Below are positions 46,854 to 56,860 of a stretch of DNA of 64,000 bases, in pieces. The translations under genes were made by a program, and so were the position numbers. Where the stretch lies: assembly GCF_000230675.1 (NCBI RefSeq), contig NZ_AGIK01000002.1:1-64000 (forward strand), given 5' to 3'. The notes under the pieces were generated by a model. That model was given only the letters and a program-made list of their open reading frames with translations. It did not search any database and was not told the DNA's origin. The number at the start of each line of letters is the position of its first letter. The stretch's first letter is position 1. This DNA is from Synechococcus sp. WH 8016. Lineage in GTDB: Bacteria > Cyanobacteriota > Cyanobacteriia > PCC-6307 > Cyanobiaceae.

Positions 46854-47566
46854 TGCGCCAGCACGTCAATCCGCTCAGCCGCTTCTTTCAATTGCCGCTG
46901 GAACTACCGGCACCGCAGGAGCTGTTCGAGAATCCCAACCTGCCGATTCATCTCGATATTGGCTGCGCTCGAGGCTTCTTTTTGTTGGAGCTTGCGGCGC
47001 TGCAACCCGAGCGAAACCATCTCGGAGTGGAGATCCGCCGGCCCCTGGTGCAAGCCGCCCAACGCGATCGCGACCGTAAGGAGCAGCACAACCTGCATTT
47101 TTTATTTTGCAATGCCAATATCAGCCTCGAGGCTTGGATGGCAGCGCTGCCACCAGACCAGTTGCAGCTGGTAAGCATTCAGTTTCCAGATCCCTGGTTT
47201 AAACAGCGCCATCGCAAGCGCCGCGTGCTGCAGCCCGCCCTGTTGCTGGCCATCGCCTCAGCGCTCCATCCCGGGCGACACCTGTTTTTGCAAAGTGATG
47301 TGTTGGCTGTGATCGAACCGATGGTGGCCCTGGTGGAACTCTCCAACGGCTTTGCCCGCCCTAAAGACGATCCACAACCATGGCGAACGAGCAACCCACT
47401 GCCCGTGGCAACGGAACGGGAGCGCTACGTCCAGGAGCAAGGACAACCCACCTATCGCGTGCTGTTTGAGCGCACGGACGCCGCCCTTCCCGCCTTGAGA
47501 GATCTGGAGATGGCTTGGCAACAGGTTGATAATTCCAAAGCCGCTGCACCCACACCTCATGGATGA
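46853..47566 (+). CDS. trmB: tRNA (guanine-N7-)-methyltransferase
   Basis: Methylates G46 in the tRNA variable loop. The SAM motif is [17 protein letters not shown], and the substrate motif [17 protein letters not shown] is diagnostic for TrmB. A full-length 237-residue protein. Its 3' end overlaps the next gene by 8 nt and the start overlaps the FIST gene, which suggests a FIST-trmB-IctB-like-BadF run. Confidence 0.95.
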   Translation: MRQHVNPLSRFFQLPLELPAPQELFENPNLPIHLDIGCARGFFLLELAALQPERNHLGVEIRRPLVQAAQRDRDRKEQHNLHFLFCNANISLEAWMAALPPDQLQLVSIQFPDPWFKQRHRKRRVLQPALLLAIASALHPGRHLFLQSDVLAVIEPMVALVELSNGFARPKDDPQPWRTSNPLPVATERERYVQEQGQPTYRVLFERTDAALPALRDLEMAWQQVDNSKAAAPTPHG

Positions 47567-48878
47567 GGCTCAGGCCCCACCACCTCTGTTGCTGCGCTGG
47601 CAAGGACTCCTGCCCGCTAGTGATCAGCAGCGCCGTCGCCTGAGCTGGTTGGCAAGCATCCTGCTGATGGTTCTCCTCGCTGGACTTCCCTTCCTCACCC
47701 GAACGGGGCTGGGATTGGTGGTCCTCGCCTGCGGAGCGCTGTGGATCCTTTGGGCCAGCGTGAGCCAACCGCAGCGCATCGGTGCCATCAGCGCCTGGGT
47801 GCTCCTGTTCCTAGGCATCGCCGTGCTCGCCACGGGCTTCTCTCCTGTTCCGGTTGCTGCAGCGAAAGGCTTGATCAAGCTGCTCAGCTACCTCGGCGTG
47901 TACGCCCTGATGAGACAGCTGCTGGCCGAGCGTCCCGAGTGGTGGGACCGACTCGTCGCCGCCCTGCTCGGCGGCGAAGTGCTCACCAGTGTGATGGCTC
48001 TACGCCAGCTCTACGGACCCACCGAGGAGCTGGCTCGCTGGGCCGACCCCAACTCCGTAACAGCGGGCACGATCAGGATCTACGGCCCCCTAGGCAACCC
48101 CAATCTGCTGGCGGGATACCTGGTTCCCATCCTGCCGTTGGCACTCATTGCCTTGATCCGCTGGCGGGGCTGGGGAGCACGCTGCTACGCCGCTGTGGCC
48201 CTGGGGTTGGGAGCAGCAGCCACCTTGTTCACCTACAGCCGCGGTGGCTGGCTAGGCATGCTCGCGGCCCTCGGCGTGCTGGTGCTGCTGCTCGTGTTGC
48301 GTGCCATCCGCAGCTGGCCAACCCTGTGGCGACGTCTCGTCCCCATCGCCCTGCTTGTGCTGGCTGGTTTGAGCTTGGCTATCGCCGTCACGCAGGTGGA
48401 GCCCGTCCGCACGCGGGTCGCCAGCCTGCTGGCTGGACGAGGCGATAGCTCCAACAACTTCCGCATCAACGTGTGGTTGGCCGCAATCGAGATGATTCAA
48501 GACCGCCCCTGGCTGGGCATCGGGCCAGGCAACGCCGCATTCAATGCCATTTACCCCCTGTACCAACAGCCCAAGTTCAATGCCCTCAGCGCCTATTCCG
48601 TCCCCCTGGAACTCCTTGTTGAAACGGGCATTCCAGGCCTGATCGCCGCTCTTGGATTGGCTGGAGCCAGCGTTCGCAACGGCCTCAAGGCTTTGCGCTC
48701 AACGTCTGCTCTGGCGTTGCCCTGGCTGGGATGCCTTGCCGCGATCGCCGGGCTGCTCATCCAAGGCGCCACGGACACCATTTTCTTCCGGCCAGAAGTG
48801 CAAATCATCGGTTGGTTTTGCCTGGCAACCCTGAGTCAGGTCGGCCAGACCACCAAGACCGCCCAGGCCAACCGATGA
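47559..48878 (+). CDS. O-antigen ligase-like membrane protein (IctB/Wzy_C family)
   Basis: A membrane protein of about 439 residues with 10 or so helices ([19 protein letters not shown] onward). The Wzy_C loop shows [17 protein letters not shown] and [34 protein letters not shown], with conserved Arg/His-like residues. Cyanobacterial IctB proteins belong here; they were proposed to aid inorganic carbon accumulation but the family chemistry is that of O-antigen ligases. Start at 47559 overlaps trmB. The stop overlaps the BadF-type gene as ATGA. Confidence 0.87.
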   Translation: MDEAQAPPPLLLRWQGLLPASDQQRRRLSWLASILLMVLLAGLPFLTRTGLGLVVLACGALWILWASVSQPQRIGAISAWVLLFLGIAVLATGFSPVPVAAAKGLIKLLSYLGVYALMRQLLAERPEWWDRLVAALLGGEVLTSVMALRQLYGPTEELARWADPNSVTAGTIRIYGPLGNPNLLAGYLVPILPLALIALIRWRGWGARCYAAVALGLGAAATLFTYSRGGWLGMLAALGVLVLLLVLRAIRSWPTLWRRLVPIALLVLAGLSLAIAVTQVEPVRTRVASLLAGRGDSSNNFRINVWLAAIEMIQDRPWLGIGPGNAAFNAIYPLYQQPKFNALSAYSVPLELLVETGIPGLIAALGLAGASVRNGLKALRSTSALALPWLGCLAAIAGLLIQGATDTIFFRPEVQIIGWFCLATLSQVGQTTKTAQANR

Positions 48879-49807
48879 GGGATGCCCTGATTTTGGCTGG
48901 TTTCGATGCTGGCCAAACCCATTGCCGCTGCAAGCTGAGCCGATGGCACAACGGGCACTGGCAAGCCCTTGGAGAAGGCAAGGGCAGTGGCGTGAGCCAC
49001 CTCCAGGCCAGCGGAGGCGAAACACGGTTCCTGGAGGCCATTCGCAGCAGCCTGCAGGCCGCCAATCCCAGCGGCTGGAAGATCGCCGCTGCTGCCGTTG
49101 GTGCCAGCGGCGTGGAGCAGGGCACAGCGCTTCAGGACCTTGCCAGAGAGCTCTTAGCCAGCGGTCTCGAGCTACCAAAAGAGCACTGCATCGCCACTGG
49201 CGACGAACGCACCGCCCTGCGGGGAGCCTTTCCAAGCGATGCCGGCATCGTGCTGATCAGCGGCACCGGAATGATCGTGGTTGGACGCAACGACAGCGGC
49301 CTTGAAAAGCGTTGTGGCGGATGGGGATGGCAACTGGATGGAGCAGGGGCTGCCTTTGATCTCGGCCATCAAGGGCTGCAGCTCAGCCTGCGCATGGCTG
49401 ATGGCAGACTCCCGGACGGACCACTGCGCAACCAGTTGTGGCAAGTGCTGGGGTGCCGCACAGCGGCAGAGATCAAGGCCTTCGTTGTGCAGCCCGATTA
49501 CCAACCAGCCCAGCTGGCCCAATTGGCCCCGATCGTCTCCGCCGCCGCAGAGGCGGGCCATGCGGAGGCCGCGGCCATTGTCGAGCGCTCCGGCGCTGCG
49601 CTTGCCGAAGCCGTTCAAGCCGTGGCTTCATCCCTGGGGCTGACCCGACCAGTGCTCTGCGCCAGGGGCGGAGCACTGCTGAATCTCGCGCCTCTTCAGC
49701 AGGCCGTGGATGCGTCCTTACGCCAGCGTCAGCTGGAGGCGCACTGGGACGACCGGAGTGGAGACGCCTGCGATGGAGCGCTCACCCTGGCGCTAGAAAG
49801 CTGCTGA
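48875..49807 (+). CDS. BadF/BadG/BcrA/BcrD ATPase family protein (N-acetylglucosamine kinase-like)
   Basis: A 310-residue ASKHA-fold kinase. The phosphate-1 loop is ILAGFDAGQTHCRCK, the phosphate-2/adenosine part includes IVLISGTGMIVVGRN, and GWGWQLDGAGAAFDLG matches glucosamine or N-acetylglucosamine kinases of this family. The start at 48875 overlaps the previous stop by ATGA. Next to glmM it may act in amino sugar metabolism, but the exact substrate is inferred. Confidence 0.85.
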   Translation: MRDALILAGFDAGQTHCRCKLSRWHNGHWQALGEGKGSGVSHLQASGGETRFLEAIRSSLQAANPSGWKIAAAAVGASGVEQGTALQDLARELLASGLELPKEHCIATGDERTALRGAFPSDAGIVLISGTGMIVVGRNDSGLEKRCGGWGWQLDGAGAAFDLGHQGLQLSLRMADGRLPDGPLRNQLWQVLGCRTAAEIKAFVVQPDYQPAQLAQLAPIVSAAAEAGHAEAAAIVERSGAALAEAVQAVASSLGLTRPVLCARGGALLNLAPLQQAVDASLRQRQLEAHWDDRSGDACDGALTLALESC

Positions 49808-49835
49808 TCGAGAAGCAATGATCAAGACGTCCTGA

Positions 49836-51227
49836 TCAAGCAGCATTGAGATGCTGATCTGCTGCGGCAGCTAAGCGGGAGGTCCAGTGATCGACCACCG
49901 CTTGATCGGCAGCCTCAACCATCACGCGCAGCAGGGGTTCTGTCCCACTCGCCCGCACCAGGACGCGACCGTCTTCCGCCATCGAAGCCTCCGCCTCTTG
50001 AACCAAGGAATAGAGCGGAGCACAGTCCTCCCAACCCTTTCGGCGCTCACGATTCTCGACGCGCACATTCACCAGTTTCTGGGGATAGGCCTGAAAGCTC
50101 TGATCCACCCACTCGGCCAAAGAAAGCTGTTGAGCATGGCAAAGGCTTGCCAGCTGCAGAGCGGTCAAAACACCATCACCGGCCAACCCATTCACGGAAG
50201 ACAGGATGTGACCTGATTGCTCGCCGCCGAGGGCTGCCCCCGTACGGACCATCTCGGCATGCACATGCTGGTCTCCCACCGGTGTCCGGTCCAACAGGCC
50301 ACCACGCGCTTGCCAAGCCCGCTCAAAACCCAAATTCGACATCACCGTGGCCACCAAGCGCTGATCCGGAAGTTGTTCCTTCGCCTGCAAGACCGACCCC
50401 CAGAGGTAGAGGACGTGGTCACCATCCACCACACGTCCTTGGCCATCAATCGCCAACATGCGATCGGCATCGCCATCAAAGCCAAAGCCCATGGCGGCCC
50501 CCTTTTCGATCACCGCTCGGCGCAGAGGCTCCAGGTGGGTGGAACCACAATTCACATTGATCTTGGTGCCATCCGGATCACCGTGCAACACCGTGAGATC
50601 GGCGCCGAGGGCAGAAAACACCTCTGCACCACAGGCTGTTGCCGATCCCCAGCAGAGATCCAGCACGATCGGAACACCATCGAGTCGATGCGGCCCAACG
50701 CTGGACAACAAGCTGGCGCGGTAGTCGTCGAGAAGTTCAGGGCGATGACGGGCCACTCCGGATGCCGCTAACGCGATCCCAGAACCGTCTCCACTACAAA
50801 GACCGGCTTCAATCGCCTGCTGACGCTCAGGGGACAACTTGCTGCCAGTGGCGCCAAACACCTTGATCCCGTTGTCTTCCGGAGGGTTGTGGCTCGCCGA
50901 AACCATCAAGCCACCGGCGGCTGAGTAACGGCGAATCAAACCGGGCACAGCCGGCGTGGGGCATAGTCCCAAGGTCCACACCTGTCGGCCAGATGCCATG
51001 AGGCCAGCGCTGAGTGCGGCGACCAACATGCTGCCGCTGCTGCGCGAATCCATGCCAATCAGCACAGGTCCCTCTGCCTGAAGCACCCGTCCACACCAGT
51101 ACCCCACCTGAAGGGCCAAAGCCGGGGTGAGCATGGTGTCGACCCGACCACGCAAGCCGTCCGTCCCAAAGCTGATCTGCGATGGCTTCGGGAGTTGCCC
51201 CAAAGGATGGGTGGCAGCTTCAGCCAT
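49836..51227 (-). CDS. glmM: Phosphoglucosamine mutase
   Basis: Converts glucosamine-6-P to glucosamine-1-P for peptidoglycan and LPS precursors. It has FGTDGLRGRVDTMLTP near the N-terminus, the phosphoserine loop GGLMVSASHNPPEDNGIKVF, the metal site FDGDADR, and the sugar-binding GGEQSGH, with the C-terminal VRASGTEPLLRVM. Length of 463 is typical. It is convergent with the kinase-like gene at 48875. Confidence 0.95.
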   Translation of the reverse strand: MAEAATHPLGQLPKPSQISFGTDGLRGRVDTMLTPALALQVGYWCGRVLQAEGPVLIGMDSRSSGSMLVAALSAGLMASGRQVWTLGLCPTPAVPGLIRRYSAAGGLMVSASHNPPEDNGIKVFGATGSKLSPERQQAIEAGLCSGDGSGIALAASGVARHRPELLDDYRASLLSSVGPHRLDGVPIVLDLCWGSATACGAEVFSALGADLTVLHGDPDGTKINVNCGSTHLEPLRRAVIEKGAAMGFGFDGDADRMLAIDGQGRVVDGDHVLYLWGSVLQAKEQLPDQRLVATVMSNLGFERAWQARGGLLDRTPVGDQHVHAEMVRTGAALGGEQSGHILSSVNGLAGDGVLTALQLASLCHAQQLSLAEWVDQSFQAYPQKLVNVRVENRERRKGWEDCAPLYSLVQEAEASMAEDGRVLVRASGTEPLLRVMVEAADQAVVDHWTSRLAAAADQHLNAA

Positions 51228-51270
51228 GACAACTCAATTCTGAACGCAATCTTAAGCGGGGCCGCTGGTT

Positions 51271-51474
51271 CTAAAGCCAACGACGCGGGGCCAGCAACAG
51301 GGCTGCCACCTCCAACAACGCCCACGCCATCAGTCCTGCCACAAGCCAGCCAGGCACGAACTGGAGGGGCCAAAGCCAACGCAATCCCCACAGCAGCAAA
51401 GCCAAGCCACAGGCGATCGCACAGCGCCGGCGTTGCTCGCTCCCTGGACGCCGCGGCCCTTGCCCCTTTGCCAT
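51271..51474 (-). CDS. Small two-helix membrane protein (hypothetical)
   Basis: A 67-residue protein with a basic N-terminus (KGQGPRRPGSEQRRR) and two hydrophobic helices (CAIACGLALLLWGL and WLVAGLMAWALLEVAALLL). It lies between glmM and the divergent transglycosylase gene, 43 bp upstream of glmM on the same strand. No family was recognised. Confidence 0.55.
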   Translation of the reverse strand: MAKGQGPRRPGSEQRRRCAIACGLALLLWGLRWLWPLQFVPGWLVAGLMAWALLEVAALLLAPRRWL

Positions 51475-51478
51475 CTCA

Positions 51479-53590
51479 ATGCCGTGCGCTGGGAACAGAA
51501 TGCCATCAGTTTCCGGCCGAGTCTTGACCGTTCAACACTCCCGTGGCCTTCTGCTTCTGGCTGGAACTCCACTCCTCACCGTTGCGATCGTCCTCGGCGG
51601 ACAGACGGTCTTGCGCCGCCTGCACACTCCACTCACACCATCGCTTTCGAGCGCTGATCTCTGGACCCGTTATCGCTGGTCGCTCAATCCCAGCGAGCGG
51701 AGGGAAGCCGCTCTCTTGCTCGCAGCACGCAGCCCCGATTCAGCGGAGAGATCCCAGCGCTTGCTGGCCAATCAAGGCTGGGGCAACGATCCCCTGGCGG
51801 CCGTCACGCTGAAACAGCAGGCGTTAATTGCAGCCAAATTCGGGCGCACTGCAGAGACACAGCAACGCTGGCAGGACTTGCTCCAACGCTTCCCCCAAAG
51901 TGCCGCCAGTGCCGATGCCCGCTATCACCTCGGGCAAGCCAACCCAGCGCTCCACACAGAGCTTTTTCAACAACACCCCGGCCATCCGGCCGCCTTGGCA
52001 GCAGCAGCAGAAACCAACAAGGATTCCCCCAAGCAAACGATCGCCGCCTTGCATCTAGCCCGCTGGGGTGCCCGCTGGCCAGGAGCTGCCAGTCAGATCA
52101 GGGAAGCCTGCAACAGGATCAGCGGCGCTGGCTTGAAGCAAACCGATCGACTCACACTTGCGCAAGGGCTCGCGTCCCTTGGAGATAGCCGTGCTGCGGA
52201 AGCCTGCCTCCAGGGCACACCCACCACTCCAGCCAGCGCCTTGGCCATTGGTCGGGTCCTGCTCCGAGGGAACGCTGAACAGCAAGCGCGTGGAAAGCAG
52301 CAATTGCTCGAGCTCGCCATCAACCACCCAGACGATCCGGAAGCCCTCGAGGCCGCAGCGTTGCTCAGCGAACCGCTGAGACCCGACCCGGCACTATTGG
52401 ATGCCCTGCCGAAAGCCTTGCAACAACGCTCCGCTGATGTTGCAGCAGCCCGGGTGCGCCTTGCTGACGCAACGAACGGTGACGCGTCTAACGGTGACCT
52501 AGCGAATGCCATGGCCGTTCTGAGGCGCTGGCCCACCAGCCCAGCCGCCTGGCAACTGCAGTGGGACCTGGCTCGCGAGGCCCTGTTGAAAGACCAATGG
52601 GAGCGTGCAGAAGCACTCCTGAACGCCATCCCGAGCGCAGATCTTCCTGAACCTTTAGCCGCAAGGCAGCAGTTCTGGCTGGGGCTCACCTTGTCGAAGC
52701 AAAACCAACCAGCGCAAGCCAAACAAATCTGGAAGCGATTGGTCAAAACCCATCCGAGGAGTTATTACACCTGGCGCGCCGAGGTGAGATTGGGACGGGG
52801 AGACCTGCCAGATCTTGATCAAGCCTCCACCGCTCGCTCGGCAGATCTCAGCGATGCGTTTCAAGCGCACTGGGAGCCATTGAAAAGTGGCGATCCATTC
52901 GTTGATCGTCTCTGGCGCCTCGGCCAAACCCAGGAAGCCTGGGAAACCTGGCGGAATCAACAGCCCCCATCCGATCAGCCATCCAATCCAAGCCAAAAGC
53001 TTGTGGAAGGTCGCCTTCGAGTGGCCGTGGGGGACGCATGGACAGGCCTGAGTCGCCTTTGGCGCGCCAGTTTGAGACTGGTCAATCAAACCTGCGAGGA
53101 GCGTCAGCTCCTGCACCGCAGCCAGCATCCCCGTCTGCTCTCGGAGGTGTTTGACACCGCCTCCCAACAGGAGGCGGTGCGATCTGAACTGCTCATGGCG
53201 ATCGCCAAGCAGGAATCCCGCTTCTCCCCAAGCGTGAGCTCACCCGTCGGAGCGATTGGATTGCTGCAGCTGATGCCTGCCACGGCGGAAGAACTGGCTG
53301 GCGATTCCCTTAGCCAGGAGCAGCTACGCGAGCCAACACGCAATGCAAAGCTCGGAGCGCGTTACCTCCGTCAATTGCTGGGGCAATGGCAGGGCAACAT
53401 TGTGCTGGCCGTTGCCAGCTACAACGCTGGGCCCGGCGCCGCCAGTCGGTGGGTGACCCCCGATCTGAAGCAAGATCCAGAGTTATGGGTGGAGCGCATC
53501 CCCTACCCAGAAACGCGTCTTTACACCAAAAAAGTCCTAGGAAATCTCTGGGCCTATCTCGGATCAGGTAGCGACCACTGCGACAGCTGA
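51479..53590 (+). CDS. Lytic murein transglycosylase (Slt70-like)
   Basis: A 703-residue peptidoglycan lytic transglycosylase. A signal or anchor helix (GLLLLAGTPLLTVAIVLGG) leads, followed by a long helical repeat domain (Ala/Gln/Leu-rich, many TPR-like turns), and the C-terminal SLT domain. The catalytic Glu is in AIAKQESRFSPSVSS, followed by GAIGLLQLMPATAEELA and VASYNAGPGAASRW. It remodels the cell wall in the periplasm. The ATG at 51500 is an alternative start. Tail overlaps the convergent gene by 27 bp. Confidence 0.92.
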   Translation: MPCAGNRMPSVSGRVLTVQHSRGLLLLAGTPLLTVAIVLGGQTVLRRLHTPLTPSLSSADLWTRYRWSLNPSERREAALLLAARSPDSAERSQRLLANQGWGNDPLAAVTLKQQALIAAKFGRTAETQQRWQDLLQRFPQSAASADARYHLGQANPALHTELFQQHPGHPAALAAAAETNKDSPKQTIAALHLARWGARWPGAASQIREACNRISGAGLKQTDRLTLAQGLASLGDSRAAEACLQGTPTTPASALAIGRVLLRGNAEQQARGKQQLLELAINHPDDPEALEAAALLSEPLRPDPALLDALPKALQQRSADVAAARVRLADATNGDASNGDLANAMAVLRRWPTSPAAWQLQWDLAREALLKDQWERAEALLNAIPSADLPEPLAARQQFWLGLTLSKQNQPAQAKQIWKRLVKTHPRSYYTWRAEVRLGRGDLPDLDQASTARSADLSDAFQAHWEPLKSGDPFVDRLWRLGQTQEAWETWRNQQPPSDQPSNPSQKLVEGRLRVAVGDAWTGLSRLWRASLRLVNQTCEERQLLHRSQHPRLLSEVFDTASQQEAVRSELLMAIAKQESRFSPSVSSPVGAIGLLQLMPATAEELAGDSLSQEQLREPTRNAKLGARYLRQLLGQWQGNIVLAVASYNAGPGAASRWVTPDLKQDPELWVERIPYPETRLYTKKVLGNLWAYLGSGSDHCDS

Positions 53591-54067
53591 AGCCAGCGGG
53601 TTCGGCAAATCCTGACCTAACCAAATGCCCACCAGCACCACCGCCGCCAACCAAAAAGCCATGACTTGAGGCGGAGGCACCACCTTGATCCGGGTGAGGT
53701 CCAACCGGGCCAGCAAGGTGGCAGACGCCAAGATCAGCACATCGGAAAGCAGGCTCAGACTGAGCAAATAAAGGCCCACCATGATCACAAGCAGGAGGGT
53801 CGCGATCAGGCTGAGCACGCGGCTGGAGGCCATCAGCATCGACAGCTGACGCAGGAGAAGATCTGGCATCGTGCAGATCAGCACAATCACGAGCGATTGC
53901 AACACCTCCACCGTCCAGAACAAGCTGGGCGGCACTTTCTGCAGAGCAATCAAATGCTCGCTCTCAATCGACCAGTGATGACCAAGAAAAATGGCCACAC
54001 CAAACAGCACAAGCAGCAGGGGAGCCCGCAGTGGCAGTGAGAGAAAACGAAAAAGAGACATCAGCAT
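53564..54067 (-). CDS. Hypothetical multi-pass membrane protein
   Basis: A 167-residue protein with about four hydrophobic helices (APLLLVLFGVAIFLG, VEVLQSLVIVLICTM, VLSLIATLLLVIMVGLYLLS and VMAFWLAAVVLVGIWLG). No motif or family was recognised. It overlaps the transglycosylase tail by 27 bp on the other strand. Confidence 0.65.
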   Translation of the reverse strand: MLMSLFRFLSLPLRAPLLLVLFGVAIFLGHHWSIESEHLIALQKVPPSLFWTVEVLQSLVIVLICTMPDLLLRQLSMLMASSRVLSLIATLLLVIMVGLYLLSLSLLSDVLILASATLLARLDLTRIKVVPPPQVMAFWLAAVVLVGIWLGQDLPNPLASAVAVVAT

Positions 54068-54207
54068 GCAGCCAACGGTCGACTGATGAAATCAGCTGGA
54101 AATGAAATCAGCGAGAAAGCTGATCACAACAACGGTATTGGCTTTCAGACGCTAGCAACAGCGCACCCATCAGCCTGCCAAAGTGAAGGCACACCACTCT
54201 TCCCGGC

Positions 54208-54753
54208 ATGACCGGCAGTTCCGCCCCCGCCACCTTGAGCCCCTTGCAAAAGGGGTTGCTGCTCATCACGGCACTGGTCCTCGCCGCTGGATTATTTCTG
54301 CTGCGCAATGGTCTCAACCAGGAAGCCCCTCTCGACCAGCTAGCCAGGCAATCCCTCGATCCGGAGATCGCTCTCAACAACTCTCGGCCCACCGTGCTGG
54401 AGTTTTACGCCGATTGGTGTGAGGCCTGCCAAGCGATGGCGCCAGCGATGCTTCAGACGGAACAAAAACACGCCGATCAGTTGGATGTGGTTTTGGTGAA
54501 TATCGATAATCCACGCTGGCTCGATTTGATCAACCTGTATGACGTCACAGGGATTCCACAGCTCAATTTATTTTCAGCCGACGCTGTGATGCGCGGCCGT
54601 TCGCTTGGGGCGCGAACAGCAGACGAGTTGGAAGCATTGGCGGTTGCCTTGATCGACAATTCGCCGTTGCCTGCGCTGGCTGGCGTTGGTTCCACCAGCA
54701 GCGTGCCCCCTGCGGAGACGGTTTCAAGCCCAGGCCCCCGCAGCCACAGCTAG
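54208..54753 (+). CDS. txlA: Membrane-anchored thioredoxin-like protein (TxlA/HCF164 type)
   Basis: A 181-residue protein with an N-terminal membrane anchor (GLLLITALVLAAGLFLL) and a thioredoxin domain whose active site is WCEAC in FYADWCEACQAM. The cis-Pro is in VTGIPQLNLF. TxlA/HCF164-type proteins reduce apocytochromes on the lumenal side of thylakoids. The Pro/Ser tail is likely flexible. It lies 7 bp before thyX. Confidence 0.88.
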   Translation: MTGSSAPATLSPLQKGLLLITALVLAAGLFLLRNGLNQEAPLDQLARQSLDPEIALNNSRPTVLEFYADWCEACQAMAPAMLQTEQKHADQLDVVLVNIDNPRWLDLINLYDVTGIPQLNLFSADAVMRGRSLGARTADELEALAVALIDNSPLPALAGVGSTSSVPPAETVSSPGPRSHS

Positions 54754-54760
54754 ACAAAGC

Positions 54761-55513
54761 ATGAACAGTTCATCGCAGACGACCCCCATGGACTCTCGTT
54801 TTCGAGTTGACCTGATCGCCGCAACCCCGAATCCGCAACAGTGCGTGTACGTGGGAATGCACCAGGACTACAGCGAGGGCTTTGTGGCAGCCGATCGCGC
54901 GCAATGGCCCGATGAAACCAAAGCTGGCGAAATTTGCGTCAAACGCCTCCTGGCTGGAGAGCGGGGCCATTACGGACCGATGGAGCATGCCCAGATTGTG
55001 CTGAACGTGGGCTGGTTTCCCCATTCCGTGATGCAACAGGCACGAACGCACCGGGTGGGCGTCAGTTTTGATGTTCAATCCATGCGTTACACAGGCGATC
55101 GCATCTGCAGGGCTGCCCTCGGAGAACTCGATCTCGAAGAAGTGTTTTATTTGCGCCCCGTCGGCGAGTACAGCGACCGAAAAGGCAAAAAATATCTCTA
55201 CAGCGAAGCTGAGCGGCAAAAAGATTTAAACCACTGCAAAATCAGTGCCGCTCGCTATCAGGAATTGCTTCAGGCTGGGTTTGCGGAAGAACATGCCCGC
55301 GGCATCCTCCCCTTCGATTACCGGCAACATTTTGTGGTGAGCTTTACGCTCAGGGCCTTCCTGCATTTCATGGACCTACGCGCCAAGCTTGATGCCCAGC
55401 AAGAAATCCGCGAACTCTGCGATTTGATGTGGCCCCATCTCAAAGCTTGGACGCCGGAATTTGCCGATTGGTACGAAAAAACAAGACTGCATAAAGCCAG
55501 GCTTGCTCCCTAA
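54761..55513 (+). CDS. thyX: FAD-dependent thymidylate synthase
   Basis: Makes dTMP from dUMP with FAD and methylene-THF. The ThyX motif (RHRxxSxNxxSxRY type) appears as RTHRVGVSFDVQSMRYTG, and the FAD region YGPMEHAQIVLNV is present. The start at 54761 (MNSSSQTTPMDSRF) is chosen since the frame open further upstream overlaps txlA; an ATG ten codons on is possible. dcd, which supplies dUMP through dCTP deamination, is convergent 11 bp away. Confidence 0.96.
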   Translation: MNSSSQTTPMDSRFRVDLIAATPNPQQCVYVGMHQDYSEGFVAADRAQWPDETKAGEICVKRLLAGERGHYGPMEHAQIVLNVGWFPHSVMQQARTHRVGVSFDVQSMRYTGDRICRAALGELDLEEVFYLRPVGEYSDRKGKKYLYSEAERQKDLNHCKISAARYQELLQAGFAEEHARGILPFDYRQHFVVSFTLRAFLHFMDLRAKLDAQQEIRELCDLMWPHLKAWTPEFADWYEKTRLHKARLAP

Positions 55514-55524
55514 CAACCATTCAT

Positions 55525-56118
55525 TCAGACCTTGGCCAGCGTTACCCGCTCTGGCTGATGCTGATATTTCCCTTGCCGGTCGCTATAGGTGGTTTCACAA
55601 GGATCACCCTCGAAAAACAACAACTGACAGATCCCTTCATTGGCATAAATCCGACAATCAGCGCCAGAACTATTACTAAACTCCAAGGTGAGATGTCCCT
55701 CCCATCCAGCCTCAGCCGGAGTTGTATTCACAATGATGCCTAAACGGGCATACGTACTCTTACCAAGGCAAATCACCGTGATATTGGGTGGCACGCGCAT
55801 TTTTTCAAGGGCCACACCCAAGCCATACGAATGGGCTGGAAGGATGAAATAGTCGCCATCCTCATCATGATGAAGAGGCGTTGATTCAAGGTTGTCAGGG
55901 TTGAATCGCTTGGGATTCATGATCGTGCCTGGGACGTGGCGAAAGATCAAAAACTCCTTTGGCGAGAGCCTTAGGTCGTAGCCGTAGGACGAGCAGCCAA
56001 AACTCAGGACCGGACCTTGGCGTTGATCCGGATCCAAGTGGCGTACCAATCCATTTTGAAAAGGTTCAAGCATGCCTGCATCTGCTTGATCCGTAATCCA
56101 GCGATCGTTCTTCAGCAT
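55525..56118 (-). CDS. dcd: dCTP deaminase
   Basis: A 197-residue enzyme converting dCTP to dUTP, which feeds dUMP to ThyX next door. Motifs: MLKNDRWITDQADAGMLEPF, LHLSPKEFLIFRHVPGTI region, HSYGLGVALEKMRVP, and GKSTYARLGIIVNTTPAEAGWEGHLTLE. Its start overlaps the upstream adenosyltransferase-like gene by 1 nt (TAATG), so both form an operon. Confidence 0.96.
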   Translation of the reverse strand: MLKNDRWITDQADAGMLEPFQNGLVRHLDPDQRQGPVLSFGCSSYGYDLRLSPKEFLIFRHVPGTIMNPKRFNPDNLESTPLHHDEDGDYFILPAHSYGLGVALEKMRVPPNITVICLGKSTYARLGIIVNTTPAEAGWEGHLTLEFSNSSGADCRIYANEGICQLLFFEGDPCETTYSDRQGKYQHQPERVTLAKV

Positions 56119-56726
56119 TAAAAACCTCGACGCAATTCCGTCACTTGATCAGCCATCTCCATCATCTCTGCAGGGATCGCGGGCCCCGTCACAATCACAT
56201 CCATGGCGGATGGCCGTTGCTCCAACACCGACAAGACATCCTCATGACTCAGATAGCCCAGCTCGATTGCCAAGCCAATCTCATCCAACACGAGTTGATC
56301 CAACGTGCCTTCTAAAAGATGGGTTTTGCAGATCTGCCAAACCGCCTGAACCGCCTCTTTGACCTCGTCATCGCGGCTATCAGCAGCATCTGAGAGACAT
56401 TCCGTCACGGAAGGGCGCAACCATCTCAGCCGATCGCAGAGGGTGAGGCTGCTTTGAGGGCCTTGGCCCACTCCACCCTTAAGAAACTGAGCAATTAAGA
56501 CATGGCTCCCCAGGCCTGCCGTGCGCAGCGCCTGGCTCAGAACACCAGAAAAACTCCCCCGAAAGGAGGCGGTATGCACCTGAAGCTGACCTTCCGGAGC
56601 CACCAAATGCAGCGGTGGACGAACCTCCACGGAGGGGAGTCGCCTGAGTCCTGCTTGCTCGAGAGTCCTGTGGTCAACAGTCCGCGACTCACGGGAATGA
56701 TGGGTAGGGCTGAGGCTGACGGTCAT
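56118..56726 (-). CDS. Cob(I)alamin adenosyltransferase-like P-loop protein
   Basis: A 202-residue protein of the CobA/BtuR type, which adenosylates corrinoids. VLIAQFLKGGVGQGPQSS, LDQLVLDEIGLAIELGYL and DVIVTGPAIPAEMMEMADQVTE are family-like. The place of the ATP P-loop (GNGKGKTT in CobA) reads HTASFRGSFSGVLSQALRTAG, which has no GK[ST], a variant I recall in cyanobacterial relatives. The start is the ATG at 56726. Its ATP-binding mode and even its activity are uncertain. Confidence 0.78.
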   Translation of the reverse strand: MTVSLSPTHHSRESRTVDHRTLEQAGLRRLPSVEVRPPLHLVAPEGQLQVHTASFRGSFSGVLSQALRTAGLGSHVLIAQFLKGGVGQGPQSSLTLCDRLRWLRPSVTECLSDAADSRDDEVKEAVQAVWQICKTHLLEGTLDQLVLDEIGLAIELGYLSHEDVLSVLEQRPSAMDVIVTGPAIPAEMMEMADQVTELRRGF

Positions 56727-56860
56727 CACATTCGCCGATGTCCGGCAAATCCGGATGTGGATGAATCTAGCGGTGAAAGTCCAAGACACAAGTGTTTTGA
56801 CACCATCCATGGTGTGCCTAGCCACCTGGCAGGCTCAAAGCATCTCCGCACCGTGGGCTC

